Shown here piece by piece: positions 10,780-20,803 of a DNA stretch of 64,000 nt (position 1 is its first letter; each line of letters starts with the position of its first letter). A model generated the notes under the pieces. It ran no database searches, was not told where the DNA came from, and saw only the letters and a program-made list of their open reading frames with translations. The stretch lies in NCBI GenBank assembly GCA_902800215.1, contig CADCDS010000002.1, forward strand, positions 62,001-126,000. Direction: 5' to 3'. The stretch is from an uncultured Bacteroidales bacterium. GTDB taxonomy: Bacteria; Bacteroidota; Bacteroidia; Bacteroidales; Paludibacteraceae. Made by a program: the position numbers and the translations under genes.

Positions 10780-12474
10780 ATGGAACCGACCATTACCGTT
10801 TATTGCAAGAACACGCACACCTACCATGAGGTGCCACGAGGAATCTCGTTGATTGAGTTGAAGGAGTTGTTGAATGTGCAGTTGAAGTACCCGATCATCG
10901 CTGCGCATGTCAACTACAAGGTGGAGAATCTCGATTTCCGGCTGTATAAACCCAAAGATGTCGAGTTCCTGGATGCCAGCACGCCTTCCGGAATGCGTGT
11001 GTATGTGCGCACTTTAGGTATGGTGCTGGCATGTGCGGTGAATGAACTCTATCCTCGTATGGACCTTCGTGTCGAGCATCCGATCAGCAAAGGTTATTAC
11101 TGCACCCTACAATGGCATGTGGATAAGGATGAAGATCTGGAAGCCCATAGAGAACCGCCGGTAGTGTCTCCGGAGATGATCGATGCAATCAAGAAACGTA
11201 TGCAACTGATCATTGCGGAGAACCGGCCGATCTACGAGGAGGAGAAGCAGACCAAAGAGGTGATTCGTATGTTTGCTGCCCGGTATAACAACGAGTCCTC
11301 TATCTTCGAGACACTCGGAAACCCCTACTGCCGCTATTTCCGCATGGGTGATTTCATTGACTATTACACCAATGTACTCTTACCCAGTTCCGGCTATATC
11401 ACCCTCTTCGATATCGAACCGTTCAAAGACGGCATGCTCGTTCGTATCCCGAACCGCAGCAATCCGCTGATCCTTGAAGACTCGATTCAGCAGGAGAAGA
11501 TGTTCTCCATCTTCCAGGAATATAACCGTTGGAACAAACTGCTGCATATCAATAATGTAAGCGATTTCAACGTGGCATGTAATGCCAAGAAATCTTTCGA
11601 ACTGATCAAACTCGCTGAGGCGTTGCACGAGAAGAAGATCGCCCAAACGGCCGATATGATTGCGGCCAGACGGCCTAAGATCGTCTTTATCTCCGGTCCT
11701 TCCTCTTCCGGTAAAACCACGTTCTCAAAGCGTCTGCAGATCCAGTTGCTGGTAGATGGTATCAAACCGGAAGTGCTCTCCATGGATGACTATTTCGTCA
11801 ACCGTGTAGATACACCGCGTGATGAGAACGGCGAATGGGATTTCGAGAATGTCAACGCTGTCGATCTGCCTTTCTTCCGCCAGCAGATGCATGAGCTTTT
11901 GGACGGAAAAGAAGTGGATCTCCCGACCTATGACTTCACCATCGGTGAGCGCGTCTTCAAAGGCAAGAAACTCAAGCTGCAGAAAGACTCCGTGTTGGTC
12001 ATCGAAGGTCTGCATGCCCTTAACCCCTGTATTCTGCCGGATGTGGATAAAGACCTGACATTCAAGATCTTCGTTTCGGCACTTACTACCATCAATATCG
12101 ATAACCATAACTGGATTCCGACCACCGACATTCGTCTGCTTCGCCGGATCGTGCGCGACTATAAATACCGCGGTTTCTCCGCTAAGGAGACGATCGCCCG
12201 TTGTCCGTCCGTCATCCGCGGTGAGCAGAAATGGGTGTACCCCTTCCAGGAAGAAGCAGATGTCATGTTTAACTCCGCCCTCATCTTTGAGTTTGCGGTG
12301 CTCAAACGGCACGCGGAACCGATCTTGGCGGAAGTGCCTAAGTTCTGCGAGGAATATACCGAGGCGCATAGGCTGCTTAAGTTCCTCCAGTATTTCGTAC
12401 CCATTCCGGAGAAAGAGATTCCGCCTACTTCCTTCTTGCGTGAGTTCGTCGGCGGCTCGTCGTTCCATTATTAA
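10780..12474 (+). CDS. nucleoside (uridine) kinase with N-terminal TGS and threonyl-tRNA-synthetase-like domains
   Basis: This is a 564-residue fusion typical of Bacteroidota. The first ~65 residues form a ubiquitin-like TGS domain and the next ~200 resemble the second additional domain of threonyl-tRNA synthetase. The uridine-kinase/phosphoribulokinase domain begins with the P-loop GPSSSGKTTFSKRL near residue 306 and continues with SMDDYFVNR, a DxP-type block (WDFENVNAVDLP) and VIEGLHALNP. It probably phosphorylates uridine or cytidine; the TGS part may sense nucleotides or RNA. It is spaced 1 nt from kdsA and 12 nt from the SPOR gene. Confidence 0.9.
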   Translation: MEPTITVYCKNTHTYHEVPRGISLIELKELLNVQLKYPIIAAHVNYKVENLDFRLYKPKDVEFLDASTPSGMRVYVRTLGMVLACAVNELYPRMDLRVEHPISKGYYCTLQWHVDKDEDLEAHREPPVVSPEMIDAIKKRMQLIIAENRPIYEEEKQTKEVIRMFAARYNNESSIFETLGNPYCRYFRMGDFIDYYTNVLLPSSGYITLFDIEPFKDGMLVRIPNRSNPLILEDSIQQEKMFSIFQEYNRWNKLLHINNVSDFNVACNAKKSFELIKLAEALHEKKIAQTADMIAARRPKIVFISGPSSSGKTTFSKRLQIQLLVDGIKPEVLSMDDYFVNRVDTPRDENGEWDFENVNAVDLPFFRQQMHELLDGKEVDLPTYDFTIGERVFKGKKLKLQKDSVLVIEGLHALNPCILPDVDKDLTFKIFVSALTTINIDNHNWIPTTDIRLLRRIVRDYKYRGFSAKETIARCPSVIRGEQKWVYPFQEEADVMFNSALIFEFAVLKRHAEPILAEVPKFCEEYTEAHRLLKFLQYFVPIPEKEIPPTSFLREFVGGSSFHY

Positions 12475-12486
12475 TACCGAATAGAT

Positions 12487-12879
12487 ATGAAGTTTTTATT
12501 AGCGATAGTCATGGCGGTGTCCAACCTGTTCCCCGGTGTGCAGGTGGTGCAGGATTCCACGGTCTCCGTGCTGCTGGATGAAGCCGTCAACGGAAAGAAA
12601 GACCTCGTCGAGATAGACGGTTACCGTGTCCAGATCTTCTCTTCCAACAAACAGCAGACAGCGAAAGCCGCTGCTTTGGAGATGGAGGAGCAGATGAAAG
12701 ACCGGATCAATCAGACCATGTATGTGCAGTACCAATCCCCGTTCTGGAAAGTGCGTATCGGGGATTTCCGCACCTATGACGAGGCAAAAGAGTACAAGAA
12801 AACACTCGTACAACAGTTCCCGGATTTGCAGGGAAACACCTATATCGTACGAGATAAAATTTTAGTGAAACAAGAATGA
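12487..12879 (+). CDS. secreted SPOR-domain protein
   Basis: This is a 130-residue protein with an N-terminal signal-like segment (residues 1-20, ending near FPGVQ) and a SPOR domain at about residues 46-127, recognisable by GYRVQIFSS at its start and [16 protein letters not shown] in the middle. SPOR domains bind denuded glycan strands of septal peptidoglycan, so the protein probably works in the periplasm during division or wall remodelling. The 3' end overlaps folE by 4 nt (ATGA). Confidence 0.88.
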   Translation: MKFLLAIVMAVSNLFPGVQVVQDSTVSVLLDEAVNGKKDLVEIDGYRVQIFSSNKQQTAKAAALEMEEQMKDRINQTMYVQYQSPFWKVRIGDFRTYDEAKEYKKTLVQQFPDLQGNTYIVRDKILVKQE

Positions 12880-13460
12880 ACCTGCAAGATTTTCATTCCA
12901 ACCCCGAGGTGTCTGCAGCAATCGCAAAGGCGGTAGAGAGCACCTTGACGCAGATAGGCGAAGATCCCCAACGCGAAGGTCTTAAAAAGACACCCCACCG
13001 CGTCGGTGAGGCCTTGCAATTCCTTTGCAAAGGCTATAACGAAGATGCGGAAGCCATCCTTCGTTCTGCCCTCTTTGAAGAGGATTACCGCCAGATGGTA
13101 GTGGTCAAAGATATTGATTTTTACTCCCTTTGCGAACACCATATGTTACCCTTCTTCGGAAAGGTGCACGTGGCCTATATTCCTAACGGTCGTATCACCG
13201 GCTTGAGTAAGATCGCACGCGTCGTCGATGTCTATGCGCGTCGTCTTCAGGTACAAGAACGCCTTACGACCCAGATCAAAGACTGTATCCAAAACACCCT
13301 GGATCCCCTCGGTGTCATGGTGGTCATTGAAGCCGAACACCTCTGCATGCAGATGCGTGGCGTGCAGAAACAACACGCCATGACCGTCACTTCCGATTTC
13401 ACCGGCGCCTTCAATCGCCAGGAAACCAGAGAAGAGTTCTTGAAACTAATAGGCCACTAA
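12876..13460 (+). CDS. folE: GTP cyclohydrolase I
   Basis: FolE converts GTP to 7,8-dihydroneopterin triphosphate, the first step towards tetrahydrofolate and some queuosine-type products. The 194-residue protein has the zinc ligands Cys86 and His89 in [10 protein letters not shown] and Cys157 in EHLCMQMRG, plus the QERLT motif (127-131) and the C-terminal REEFLKL helix. It is the last gene of the gyrB operon. Its end overlaps the PorZ-like gene on the other strand by 15 nt, so the two operons converge without a spacer or visible terminator. Confidence 0.97.
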   Translation: MNLQDFHSNPEVSAAIAKAVESTLTQIGEDPQREGLKKTPHRVGEALQFLCKGYNEDAEAILRSALFEEDYRQMVVVKDIDFYSLCEHHMLPFFGKVHVAYIPNGRITGLSKIARVVDVYARRLQVQERLTTQIKDCIQNTLDPLGVMVVIEAEHLCMQMRGVQKQHAMTVTSDFTGAFNRQETREEFLKLIGH

Positions 13461-16400
13461 GATCTTCACGATCGTATGACCGCCCTCTGCATTGCAGAGC
13501 GCCGTATAGACTCCCGGAGTAGCACGCCTACCATCCGGGAGTTTTCCGTCCCAGACAGCTGTTCCGCCGTGACTGCGCGTCTTGCAGACCAGGTTTCCAC
13601 CTGCATCCACGATGTTAACCACCGTATTTTCCATCAATCCCGTGATGCTGATCATACCGCCATAATCCGGTCTCACCGGATTCGGGAACGCATAAGCGTT
13701 ACTCATCGTCTCTTGCGCCTCACTGGCATCACTGCGATAGGATGCGATACCCTTATCCGTACCGACAAACACCTCACCAGTCTTCGGCATGATAGCGATA
13801 GACTGCACACCGTTCGACGGCAGCAGACTGTTCGTCTCCGTGAAATGCGCGATGGTGATCGTGTCGTCTTCGATCAGATACAAACCCGAGTTGGCGGTTC
13901 CGATCCACATGCGGTTTCCTCCGTCCACTGCCAGGCAGTTGATCTGCTCGTCGCCTAACAGATAGTCACCCAGACCCGTTCCGTCATTTCGAGGAATAAT
14001 AATCCGTTTGCATGCACTCGAACTGAAGAAGTCCACCTCCTTCGGGATCAGCAGCAGACCCTTGTCTGTACCGATCCAGATGCGGTTGGTATGATCTTGC
14101 GCAAAGCAGCGGAAATGATTCGGCGTCAGCACATTGCCGTTCTGATCGGTAAACGAACTGCGTGCCATGCAGCGGTCATCGCCGCTCATCGTCGGTGTGC
14201 CGTTATCGTCCAATAAAATCAGACGCGGTGTCGCCCGTTGATCCATCATCCATTTCCGGTTACTGTTCCGCTGATCCACCCATATGCCGGTCGGTGTGGT
14301 GAACTCCAGATCCGTTCCTCCGCTTCTCATACGCAGTCCGATCCATTGACCGGCTGCCGTTCGGATATGCAGCGGCTGACCGATCTCCGTCGCGTTCATT
14401 ACCCACAGGTTGCCCTGCTCGTCCGTCATCGCACCGTCCGTTCGCGTGAAATAATAGTCACTCGCGCTGTTTCCCGTCTTGCGCAAGGTACTGTTACTGC
14501 TGTCATAATGCGTCACGGCGCGGTTGTTCTTAAACTCAAACACACCGGTTCCGTAAGTAGCCACAAAGAAATGTTCCGGATCCGTCGCATCTACGGCGAA
14601 CTGCACCGCATCGCGTATGTCATGGTTCGTAAAATACCATGTGTCCGGCCAAGGAATACCGGTCCATTGTTGCCCGTCGTAGATACTCAGACTGCTCTGC
14701 CGAGCATACTGTTCCGACCAGCGTCCACCCGGCGATACATACAGCCGGTCATGGGCGACATCCAAGTGATAACCGAAGTTACTCAGCGGTCCTTCCGGTT
14801 GGAAACGGTCATCGCCGTTCGCACCCAGACGCACCAATCCCTTACTCTCTTCTGCGATCCAGTACACGCCGTTCGTGTACACGGCATCCGTCGCTACATA
14901 GGTGCTCGTCAGACCCGACAGCGTGTCATCGTCCTGCAGTCGGAACAGACCCTGATTCTTCACATAAACTAACATTTGTCCGTCGCTCACATGCATCCAA
15001 CGGATCGGTTGACCGCTTACCAACTGCCAACTCGTGCCGGCACGCCGGTATAACGAGTCATGCGCCAACACATACAACTGTCCCTGATGCGTCTCGGCCT
15101 GTTGAACCTGCTCAAACGGGATGGCTTCACTCGCCCAATAGTTGTAATCCACTAAGTTATTCGCCAGCGACGCCTTATACATCCGGTCAAACGAGAAGGC
15201 GAACAGCGAATCGTTCATTTCCACCACTTCTTGCACCTCGATCGACGCCGCCTCATTGCCGATATAATAGGTGTCCGTCACCTCGCCTTTGCGTACCTGA
15301 ATAGCGATGATACCAAACGGCATCGCTAAGTAACTGTACTTGCTGCCCACACAGATAGCGTTGATCGTCACGGCGATCGAACCCGCCTTCATCGAGATAT
15401 CCGGCATCTGTGTCACATGGCCTTCCTGGTCCAGCAAGTCTATCTGACCGTTCTCGTACGCGATGATCAACCGCTCGGCACCTTCGTCATACGCGATGTG
15501 TGCCACCGAACTGCCGTTCAGACCCGTCGCTTTGCTCCAATAGCTCAACTGATCATCCGCCTTGTCCACACTGAACAACGCACCGTTAGCCGCTGCAAAA
15601 ACAGCGTTCGGCGTTGCTGCTATCTCTTCCGGGTTAGAGTAGGACAGATGCAACCGCCAACGAAGCATACTGCCATCATTAAGCGAAGCGTCATCATTCA
15701 TCAATTCATCATTTTTCAACCCTTCATCAGTCCCCTGCGGATTGTATTCCACCAGACCCTCCGACGTGCCGAACCAGATATGTCCGTCTTCTCCTGCTGC
15801 CAATGCCATGATCGCGTTGTCCGGCATCGCCGAGTTATCCGTCGTGAAGTGCGCCAGGATCTCCGTCATCTCCTCATTCATCTCGTACACACCTAACTCC
15901 GTACCGATCCATAGATGACCGTCCGGCGACTGACAAATCGCCTTGATTTGCTGGGTCGTTAACGGATTCTCGCCGTTGATATCCGTCACTTCCGGCAGCA
16001 GGATCGCATCCTCTGCAAAGAAATCCGTGTTAACCTCTATCGCACCCAACCCGATCTCGGTTGCTATCCACAGCCGACCCGTTCGGTCCTGCATCAATCC
16101 ATAGATCATCGTCGGACGGAAAGTGTGACCGTGCTGGTCCGTCCATTCGCTGCGAATGATCGTGCGGTCGTCAGATGTGTCAAACGCTGTCCCGTGATCG
16201 TCCATTAGGCATACAAACCGGTTATACCGTGCCGTGCAAAGCCATTTGTAATTCGGGCGAATGCGGTCTATCACCAATCCGCCCGGTGTGTGTAACGCTA
16301 AGTTCTGATTATCAGCCACAACCGTTAACCCATGCCACGTGCCGTCTGCCGCCTTGCATTGCAACTGACCCTCCAACGCGGCATCTAACATCCATAAGTT

Positions 16401-17516
16401 ACCCCCTTCGTCATACTGAACATAATCCAAACGGGTATAGATAGTCGGTTGATCGGGAACAATAGCCGTCAGACTGTTCTCTCCTCCGGCAATGTCGGCA
16501 CGAACCAGCGAATCGCCCATAAACTCATACAAACCCGTTCCGTAACTGGCTACATAGAAATGGTTCGGATTCTGCGGATCGATAGCCACTTGCATGAAAT
16601 CCGTTGCCTGCCGGCCGGTGACGGACCGGATCGCTTCCGACGATATGTTGTTCCATCGTTCTCCGTCATACCGCATCACGCAACCCGCTTTGTTATATTG
16701 TACGTCCCATCGTCCGCCTTGCACCACATACACCTTGCCGCCTTGCGTGAAGATCCGATACGGACTGTTCACCATCGGTCCGTCCGGCTTGTAACTCAAC
16801 CGCTCCGTCTGCGTAAACCGCACGATACCCTCTGCGTTGCTGGCGTACCAATGACTCGTCTCATCCTGGTAATGCTTGCCTTTCTCGCTGTCCGGCTGGA
16901 TCCGTTCCGATCGCTTCTCCCGTTTCCAAACGGTATAATCCACTATGTTATCGCGCATCGATGCCGCAAACAGACTGTCCGTCGTGAAGGCATAGATACT
17001 ATCATTAGCCAGCAACACATCCTGCACGTCCGTTTCCTGACCACCCGGTCTTAACCAGTAGCTGTTCACCAGCTTATTCTCTCGCAAATCCATCGTCTGC
17101 ACACCGAAAGCGGTGCTCAGATAAGCGGTCCTACCGGCGATCGTCACGTTATGGATCGTCTTGCGCTGCGTCATGTCTTTGTCATACATCTCCCCGATAT
17201 ACCGCACGCCCTGCGCCGTCAGAATATCTATCTTACCGGTTCCGTAACCGATAATCAACTGCTTGCCCGTCGCGTCATAATGGATACACGTGATACCCGT
17301 TCCGCTTAGACCCGACTGACGGTTATACACCGCTATCTTCTCGCTCTGTTTCTCTACGCTGAACAGACTGCCGTCTGAGATCGCATACACCTTATCCGAC
17401 GACATCGCTATCTGCGTCACATTGTTGTACGCAAAATGTGTCGTCCATTTCTGCTCTGCCCTTGCCGTCCATACGAACAAAGAACAGAAACCTATTACCA
17501 ATAACCTATAACCCAT
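13446..17516 (-). CDS. PorZ-like T9SS protein with tandemly duplicated beta-propeller halves
   Basis: This is a 1356-residue exported protein. The signal peptide (MGYRLLVIG to TARA) is followed by [14 protein letters not shown], the start of a PorZ-type beta-propeller region. After about 590 residues the same region begins again ([16 protein letters not shown]), with matching order of blocks: ALFSVDK versus [19 protein letters not shown] versus [12 protein letters not shown], and [12 protein letters not shown] versus [12 protein letters not shown]. The C-terminal ~85 residues are a T9SS sorting-like domain (AYAFPNPV ... ATPGVYTA). PorZ of Porphyromonas is a surface component of the T9SS attachment complex, about 780 residues with a single copy. 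This protein is therefore about twice the usual length. The start is the ATG at 17516; the TTG three codons upstream lies in a repeat tract. Confidence 0.82.
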   Translation of the reverse strand: MGYRLLVIGFCSLFVWTARAEQKWTTHFAYNNVTQIAMSSDKVYAISDGSLFSVEKQSEKIAVYNRQSGLSGTGITCIHYDATGKQLIIGYGTGKIDILTAQGVRYIGEMYDKDMTQRKTIHNVTIAGRTAYLSTAFGVQTMDLRENKLVNSYWLRPGGQETDVQDVLLANDSIYAFTTDSLFAASMRDNIVDYTVWKREKRSERIQPDSEKGKHYQDETSHWYASNAEGIVRFTQTERLSYKPDGPMVNSPYRIFTQGGKVYVVQGGRWDVQYNKAGCVMRYDGERWNNISSEAIRSVTGRQATDFMQVAIDPQNPNHFYVASYGTGLYEFMGDSLVRADIAGGENSLTAIVPDQPTIYTRLDYVQYDEGGNLWMLDAALEGQLQCKAADGTWHGLTVVADNQNLALHTPGGLVIDRIRPNYKWLCTARYNRFVCLMDDHGTAFDTSDDRTIIRSEWTDQHGHTFRPTMIYGLMQDRTGRLWIATEIGLGAIEVNTDFFAEDAILLPEVTDINGENPLTTQQIKAICQSPDGHLWIGTELGVYEMNEEMTEILAHFTTDNSAMPDNAIMALAAGEDGHIWFGTSEGLVEYNPQGTDEGLKNDELMNDDASLNDGSMLRWRLHLSYSNPEEIAATPNAVFAAANGALFSVDKADDQLSYWSKATGLNGSSVAHIAYDEGAERLIIAYENGQIDLLDQEGHVTQMPDISMKAGSIAVTINAICVGSKYSYLAMPFGIIAIQVRKGEVTDTYYIGNEAASIEVQEVVEMNDSLFAFSFDRMYKASLANNLVDYNYWASEAIPFEQVQQAETHQGQLYVLAHDSLYRRAGTSWQLVSGQPIRWMHVSDGQMLVYVKNQGLFRLQDDDTLSGLTSTYVATDAVYTNGVYWIAEESKGLVRLGANGDDRFQPEGPLSNFGYHLDVAHDRLYVSPGGRWSEQYARQSSLSIYDGQQWTGIPWPDTWYFTNHDIRDAVQFAVDATDPEHFFVATYGTGVFEFKNNRAVTHYDSSNSTLRKTGNSASDYYFTRTDGAMTDEQGNLWVMNATEIGQPLHIRTAAGQWIGLRMRSGGTDLEFTTPTGIWVDQRNSNRKWMMDQRATPRLILLDDNGTPTMSGDDRCMARSSFTDQNGNVLTPNHFRCFAQDHTNRIWIGTDKGLLLIPKEVDFFSSSACKRIIIPRNDGTGLGDYLLGDEQINCLAVDGGNRMWIGTANSGLYLIEDDTITIAHFTETNSLLPSNGVQSIAIMPKTGEVFVGTDKGIASYRSDASEAQETMSNAYAFPNPVRPDYGGMISITGLMENTVVNIVDAGGNLVCKTRSHGGTAVWDGKLPDGRRATPGVYTALCNAEGGHTIVKILVAY
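15691..15730. repeat. degenerate 7-8 bp tandem repeat (ATTCATCA type) at the PorZ duplication seam
   Basis: About five imperfect units of TTCATCA. It encodes an Asn/Asp-rich linker (residues about 595-608) exactly between the two copies of the propeller region. Confidence 0.75.
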
Positions 17517-17520
17517 AACC
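17491..17520. repeat. heptad repeat CCTATAA encoding part of a signal peptide
   Basis: Four units (CCTATTA, CCAATAA, CCTATAA, CCCATAA) plus two bases. On the minus strand it supplies the start codon and the first nine codons of the PorZ-like protein. Confidence 0.85.
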
Positions 17521-17565
17521 TTCAAACCTTCAAACTTTCAAACCTTCAAACCTTCAAACTCTCAA
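17519..17565. repeat. octad repeat CCTTCAAA between rdgB and the PorZ-like gene
   Basis: Six units of CCTTCAAA with few changes. It encodes the last residues and the TGA stop of rdgB and fills the whole 29-nt gap before the PorZ-like start. Confidence 0.9.
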
Positions 17566-18205
17566 CTAGCGCCTGCAGCGCTCTTGCCCTATGACTAATC
17601 CCGTTCTTCACTTCTGCCGGCAGTTCGCCGAATGTCTTATCGTATCCTTCCGGAATAAACACCGGATCATATCCGAATCCGCCTTCCCCGTATTCCTCCG
17701 TCGCGATCCGTCCCCGCACAACACCTTCTACTTGCAAGGTATTGTGCCCTTCGGTCGCATTTTTGCGACCGCCGATCAACGTGATCACCGTCCTAAACTG
17801 CGCTCCCCGGTCTTCTTTTCCTTCCAACTCCCGCAGCGCCTTTGCCCGATTCGCCGCAAAAATCTCCCTTTCCGATAATTGCCCATTATCCAATTTCCAA
17901 TCTCCATTATCCAATTGCAAATACCACCTTGCGGTATAAACTCCCGGTTTTCCGCCTAACGCATCGATCTCCAATCCCGTATCATCCGCAAACACTCCGT
18001 CAATTGTCCAATGTCCATTGTCCAATATCCAATGATAAACGGCCTCCGCCTTTATCCCGCTATTCTCCTCCAGCGTCGTGCCTGTCTCCTCGATCTCCTG
18101 TTCGAAACCGATATCCCGTAAACTCAGTACCTCAATACCTGCCGGCATCATCGCCCGCACCTCGTCTAACTTATGCGCGTTATTGCTTGCAAAAACCAAT
18201 CTCAT
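17546..18205 (-). CDS. rdgB: dITP/XTP pyrophosphatase (HAM1 family)
   Basis: RdgB hydrolyses non-canonical purine triphosphates (dITP, XTP) to monophosphates and keeps them out of DNA. SNNAHKLDE (residues 7-15), ADDTGLEIDAL (73-83), GFGYDPVFIPEG and SHRARAL are all present. The 219 residues exceed the usual ~195. The excess is two tryptophan-containing loops (about residues 59-70 and 95-110) encoded by heptad repeat tracts; they flank conserved strands without touching the active-site motifs. The start overlaps the stop of the aspartic protease gene by 4 nt. Confidence 0.95.
   Translation of the reverse strand: MRLVFASNNAHKLDEVRAMMPAGIEVLSLRDIGFEQEIEETGTTLEENSGIKAEAVYHWILDNGHWTIDGVFADDTGLEIDALGGKPGVYTARWYLQLDNGDWKLDNGQLSEREIFAANRAKALRELEGKEDRGAQFRTVITLIGGRKNATEGHNTLQVEGVVRGRIATEEYGEGGFGYDPVFIPEGYDKTFGELPAEVKNGISHRARALQALVESLKV
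17880..17926. repeat. heptad repeat (TATCCAA/TTTCCAA) inside rdgB
   Basis: About six degenerate heptads. In frame they encode residues 95-110 of RdgB (LQLDNGDWKLDNGQL). Confidence 0.85.
18001..18035. repeat. heptad repeat CCAATGT inside rdgB
   Basis: Five units: CAATTGT, CCAATGT, CCATTGT, CCAATAT, CCAATGA. They encode RdgB residues 58-69 (HWILDNGHWTID). Confidence 0.9.
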
Positions 18206-19281
18206 AATCCTGCGTTTTTGGCTAATTTCTCGTATTTTTTTGCTTTCTCTTCGTTGTCATTATGCCGGTACCATTTGCCCAGATGTTCTAACAGTCTCGC
18301 CAGGTCCGCATTCGGCTCTATCGCGTGGTGTTCCAGCCATTCCCACGTATGCGGTGCCAGCAGATAATTCGCATAATTCAAGGTCGCCTGTTCTGCCTTC
18401 GAATACTCTTTCGTCTGCCAGTATAAATAACACAACGTACTGTACGCATACTCCAATCCGCGTTCGTACACCGGTTCTTTCTTCGACTCACGCATCAGCG
18501 TCTTCAGCGCCTCCTCGCATTCCGCATATGCCTCTTTGTTATACAACTGATCCGCGTAGTTCAGCCGTGCGTTCAGCAGCCGTTTCTGGATCTTGCCCTC
18601 CTCATCAAAATACGCGGTGTTTTTCAATAACTGCTCATAAACCGGAATCGCTTCCCCGTCTAAATTACTGTACTCTAACGCCTGCGCGTATATAATAAGG
18701 TGTCTCGGACTCAACCGTTCCGCAAACGGTCGCAATGCGTCCGCCATTCGCTTGTTCGCCGCAAACGTCGTGTCGTTGCAGTACTGTCCGGCTAACGCTA
18801 ACGCTTTCTGTTCGTCTTCCGGCTTTGGGGTAAACATCCACTCGTTGCCGCGTATCGTGTAACTCTCCAAACGTCCGAAGACCGACTGCCCGAACAGTGG
18901 ATCTGCGTCCGGTCGGTCATTCACGCCTAACGATGCCCGCACGTTACGCATCACATAATCCCCGATCTTCAGGTACTTGATCGTAAACGTCCGTACGTCA
19001 TGCATCTCGCCGTTCGCCAACTCCGCTTCACTCACTTCCGACAAATCCGACCACTGCACGGCTCCTTTCTTCACTAAGGCGTCAAAGATCTCCCGGTTCA
19101 CCGTCAGCGACGAACAACCCGTGTCAAACGTGAAGTCCACCTTCAACCCCTCCACAAACGCCGTCACGTGCTTGTTGCCACTCGATGACTCTTTCAGCGT
19201 CACCTTATATTCCGCTTGTATCGTCCCCAGGCTCATCCACCCAAGAACCAATAACCATATATACCGTAACCTGTAACCCAT
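18202..19281 (-). CDS. exported retropepsin-like aspartic protease with C-terminal helical repeats
   Basis: This is a 359-residue protein. A signal peptide ends near residue 23 (GTIQA). A retropepsin-like domain follows: FDTGCSSLTV with catalytic Asp53, and LFGQSVFGRLESY, which resembles the end of single-lobe bacterial aspartyl proteases. Residues ~165-359 are TPR-like helices (YAQALEYSNLDGEAIPVYEQLL, LNYADQLYNKEAYAECEEAL), a likely protein-binding platform. It lies between the OmpA-like gene (12-nt gap) and rdgB (4-nt overlap). A periplasmic or surface location is expected. Its substrate is unknown. Confidence 0.82.
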   Translation of the reverse strand: MGYRLRYIWLLVLGWMSLGTIQAEYKVTLKESSSGNKHVTAFVEGLKVDFTFDTGCSSLTVNREIFDALVKKGAVQWSDLSEVSEAELANGEMHDVRTFTIKYLKIGDYVMRNVRASLGVNDRPDADPLFGQSVFGRLESYTIRGNEWMFTPKPEDEQKALALAGQYCNDTTFAANKRMADALRPFAERLSPRHLIIYAQALEYSNLDGEAIPVYEQLLKNTAYFDEEGKIQKRLLNARLNYADQLYNKEAYAECEEALKTLMRESKKEPVYERGLEYAYSTLCYLYWQTKEYSKAEQATLNYANYLLAPHTWEWLEHHAIEPNADLARLLEHLGKWYRHNDNEEKAKKYEKLAKNAGL

Positions 19282-19298
19282 AACCCGTAACCTTTATT
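19241..19298. repeat. heptad repeat CCGTAAC spanning a gene junction and signal peptide
   Basis: Units CCAAGAA, CCAATAA, CCATATA, a 2-nt slip, then CCGTAAC, CTGTAAC, CCATAAC, CCGTAAC, CTTTATT. It covers the protease signal peptide codons, its start and the gap to the OmpA-like gene. Confidence 0.85.
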
Positions 19299-20790
19299 TG
19301 ACGAATCTAATTTCCACTCTCCGATTCATTCGCCTTCCTTCTTCGCTCTCGTTGCTCGTGATCGGCTTGCTCTCTCCGTAACCTTTCGCACGTAACCGGC
19401 TTCCGTCAATTCCGTGTTCCGTCAACCATGCTAACACCGCTTTCGCACGCATTTCCGATAACTTCATGTTCGCCGCGTCCGAACCTACATTGTCCGTGTG
19501 ACCCCCGATCTCCACCTTGTACGGGTGATCCGTCAGGATCCCCACCACGCGCTCCAACTCATTGATCGAAGCCGGCTGAAGTGCCCATTCGTTCGTGTCA
19601 AAAAACAGGTTGTTTAGCGGCATCGGAATCTCCTCCTCGATCATCTGCTCGATGCTCGTCACCACGATATCGTTCTCGATCTGCACGGCTTCGCTCTTCT
19701 CCCTTAAATCAATATTATTCGCGATTGGAAACAGATTCTCGTCGTCGATATAATACCCGTAGTTTTTCCCTTCCGGCAGCACGATAAAGAAACTGCCGTC
19801 CGTCGGATCCGTCTGACTTTGTCCCACCTGTTCATGGGTCTCCAGGTTCTCCCATTTCAGCACCGTCACCACCGGTTTTCCCTCTGAGTCCGTGATCTTA
19901 CCGGAGATCGTCGCTACCTGTTCCGGTCGCAGATGCTCAGGAATCGGCAAGGTGTACAGGTCGTACATATAATCCTTCCCTTCTTTGGCAAAATAGGCCA
20001 ATTTTCCGTCTGTCGAGATCTTGTACCAGCAGTCTGTTCCCACCGTGTTGATCTCTTTGCCCAGACTCACCGGCTCGCTCCATTCCGTCCAACTGTCTTC
20101 CCGCAGACGCGTACTCATATATACGTCCAGTCCGCCTCGTGTCGGACGTCCGTCGGTACTGAAATAAAGCGTCTTCATATCCGGATGCAGTACCGGCGAA
20201 CGATCCGTAAAATTCGTATTGATCGTCGGTCCCAAATCAATCGGTTCTCCCCATTCGCCGTTCTCGTCTAACTCTGATACAAAGATGTTTACCGACTTAA
20301 TCGCTTCATAATCACCTTGTTTCTTGGCGGCAAAAAGCATTGCCTTGCCGTCACTCGTCAGTACCGCGTCTGCCTGCCAGGGAGAGATATTGATCTTATC
20401 CGACATCTTCACCGGTTTCTGCCAGCCTTCCGCCGTCTTGGTTGCTGTACAAAGCATACCGTCTTGGAACAAGATCATCGTTGTCCCGTCTGCCGACAGC
20501 GCTAACGGCGCCTCGTTCTTCTCTTTCTCGCATAACTCATACAGCGGCTCCGCTTTTCCCCAGCCTTCCTCCGTCCAATGGGAGATATAGATGTCCTCGC
20601 CGCCTACGCTGTCTTCCCGGAAACGACCGCAGAACAACAGCGTCTTTCCGTCTGCCGATATAACCGGCACATACTCGCTTCCTTCCGTGCTGTTGATCGC
20701 CTCACTCATCCTCGTCACCACTACTTTTTCTTCTCCCTGCACATATATCGCTCCGCAGACCAGGATGCCAATTAAAAAAACTTTTTTCAT
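19294..20790 (-). CDS. OmpA-family peptidoglycan-anchoring protein with PD40 propeller repeats
   Basis: This is a 498-residue exported protein (signal peptide about residues 1-19). Residues 35-290 hold repeated PD40/WD40-like blades (VISADGKTLLFCG, LALSADGTTMIL, VLHPDMKTLYFSTDG). A short carboxypeptidase-like beta domain (ATISGKITDSEGKPV) follows. The C-terminal OmpA domain (about 390-498) shows GGHTDNVG and LSEMRAKAV ... RRVEIRF, which bind peptidoglycan. The architecture recalls T9SS-associated PorE/PorX-type proteins of Bacteroidota, which link the trans-envelope complex to the wall. With a PorZ-like gene in the same operon, a T9SS role is plausible but not proven. Confidence 0.88.
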   Translation of the reverse strand: MKKVFLIGILVCGAIYVQGEEKVVVTRMSEAINSTEGSEYVPVISADGKTLLFCGRFREDSVGGEDIYISHWTEEGWGKAEPLYELCEKEKNEAPLALSADGTTMILFQDGMLCTATKTAEGWQKPVKMSDKINISPWQADAVLTSDGKAMLFAAKKQGDYEAIKSVNIFVSELDENGEWGEPIDLGPTINTNFTDRSPVLHPDMKTLYFSTDGRPTRGGLDVYMSTRLREDSWTEWSEPVSLGKEINTVGTDCWYKISTDGKLAYFAKEGKDYMYDLYTLPIPEHLRPEQVATISGKITDSEGKPVVTVLKWENLETHEQVGQSQTDPTDGSFFIVLPEGKNYGYYIDDENLFPIANNIDLREKSEAVQIENDIVVTSIEQMIEEEIPMPLNNLFFDTNEWALQPASINELERVVGILTDHPYKVEIGGHTDNVGSDAANMKLSEMRAKAVLAWLTEHGIDGSRLRAKGYGESKPITSNESEEGRRMNRRVEIRFVK

Positions 20791-20803
20791 ATCGTTTCTT
20801 TTT

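Noticed and set aside
14238-15304. Several long plus-strand frames opposite the PorZ-like gene
   Set aside because: They are His/Arg/Thr-rich shadows created by codon bias in the real gene and none continues into neighbouring sequence.
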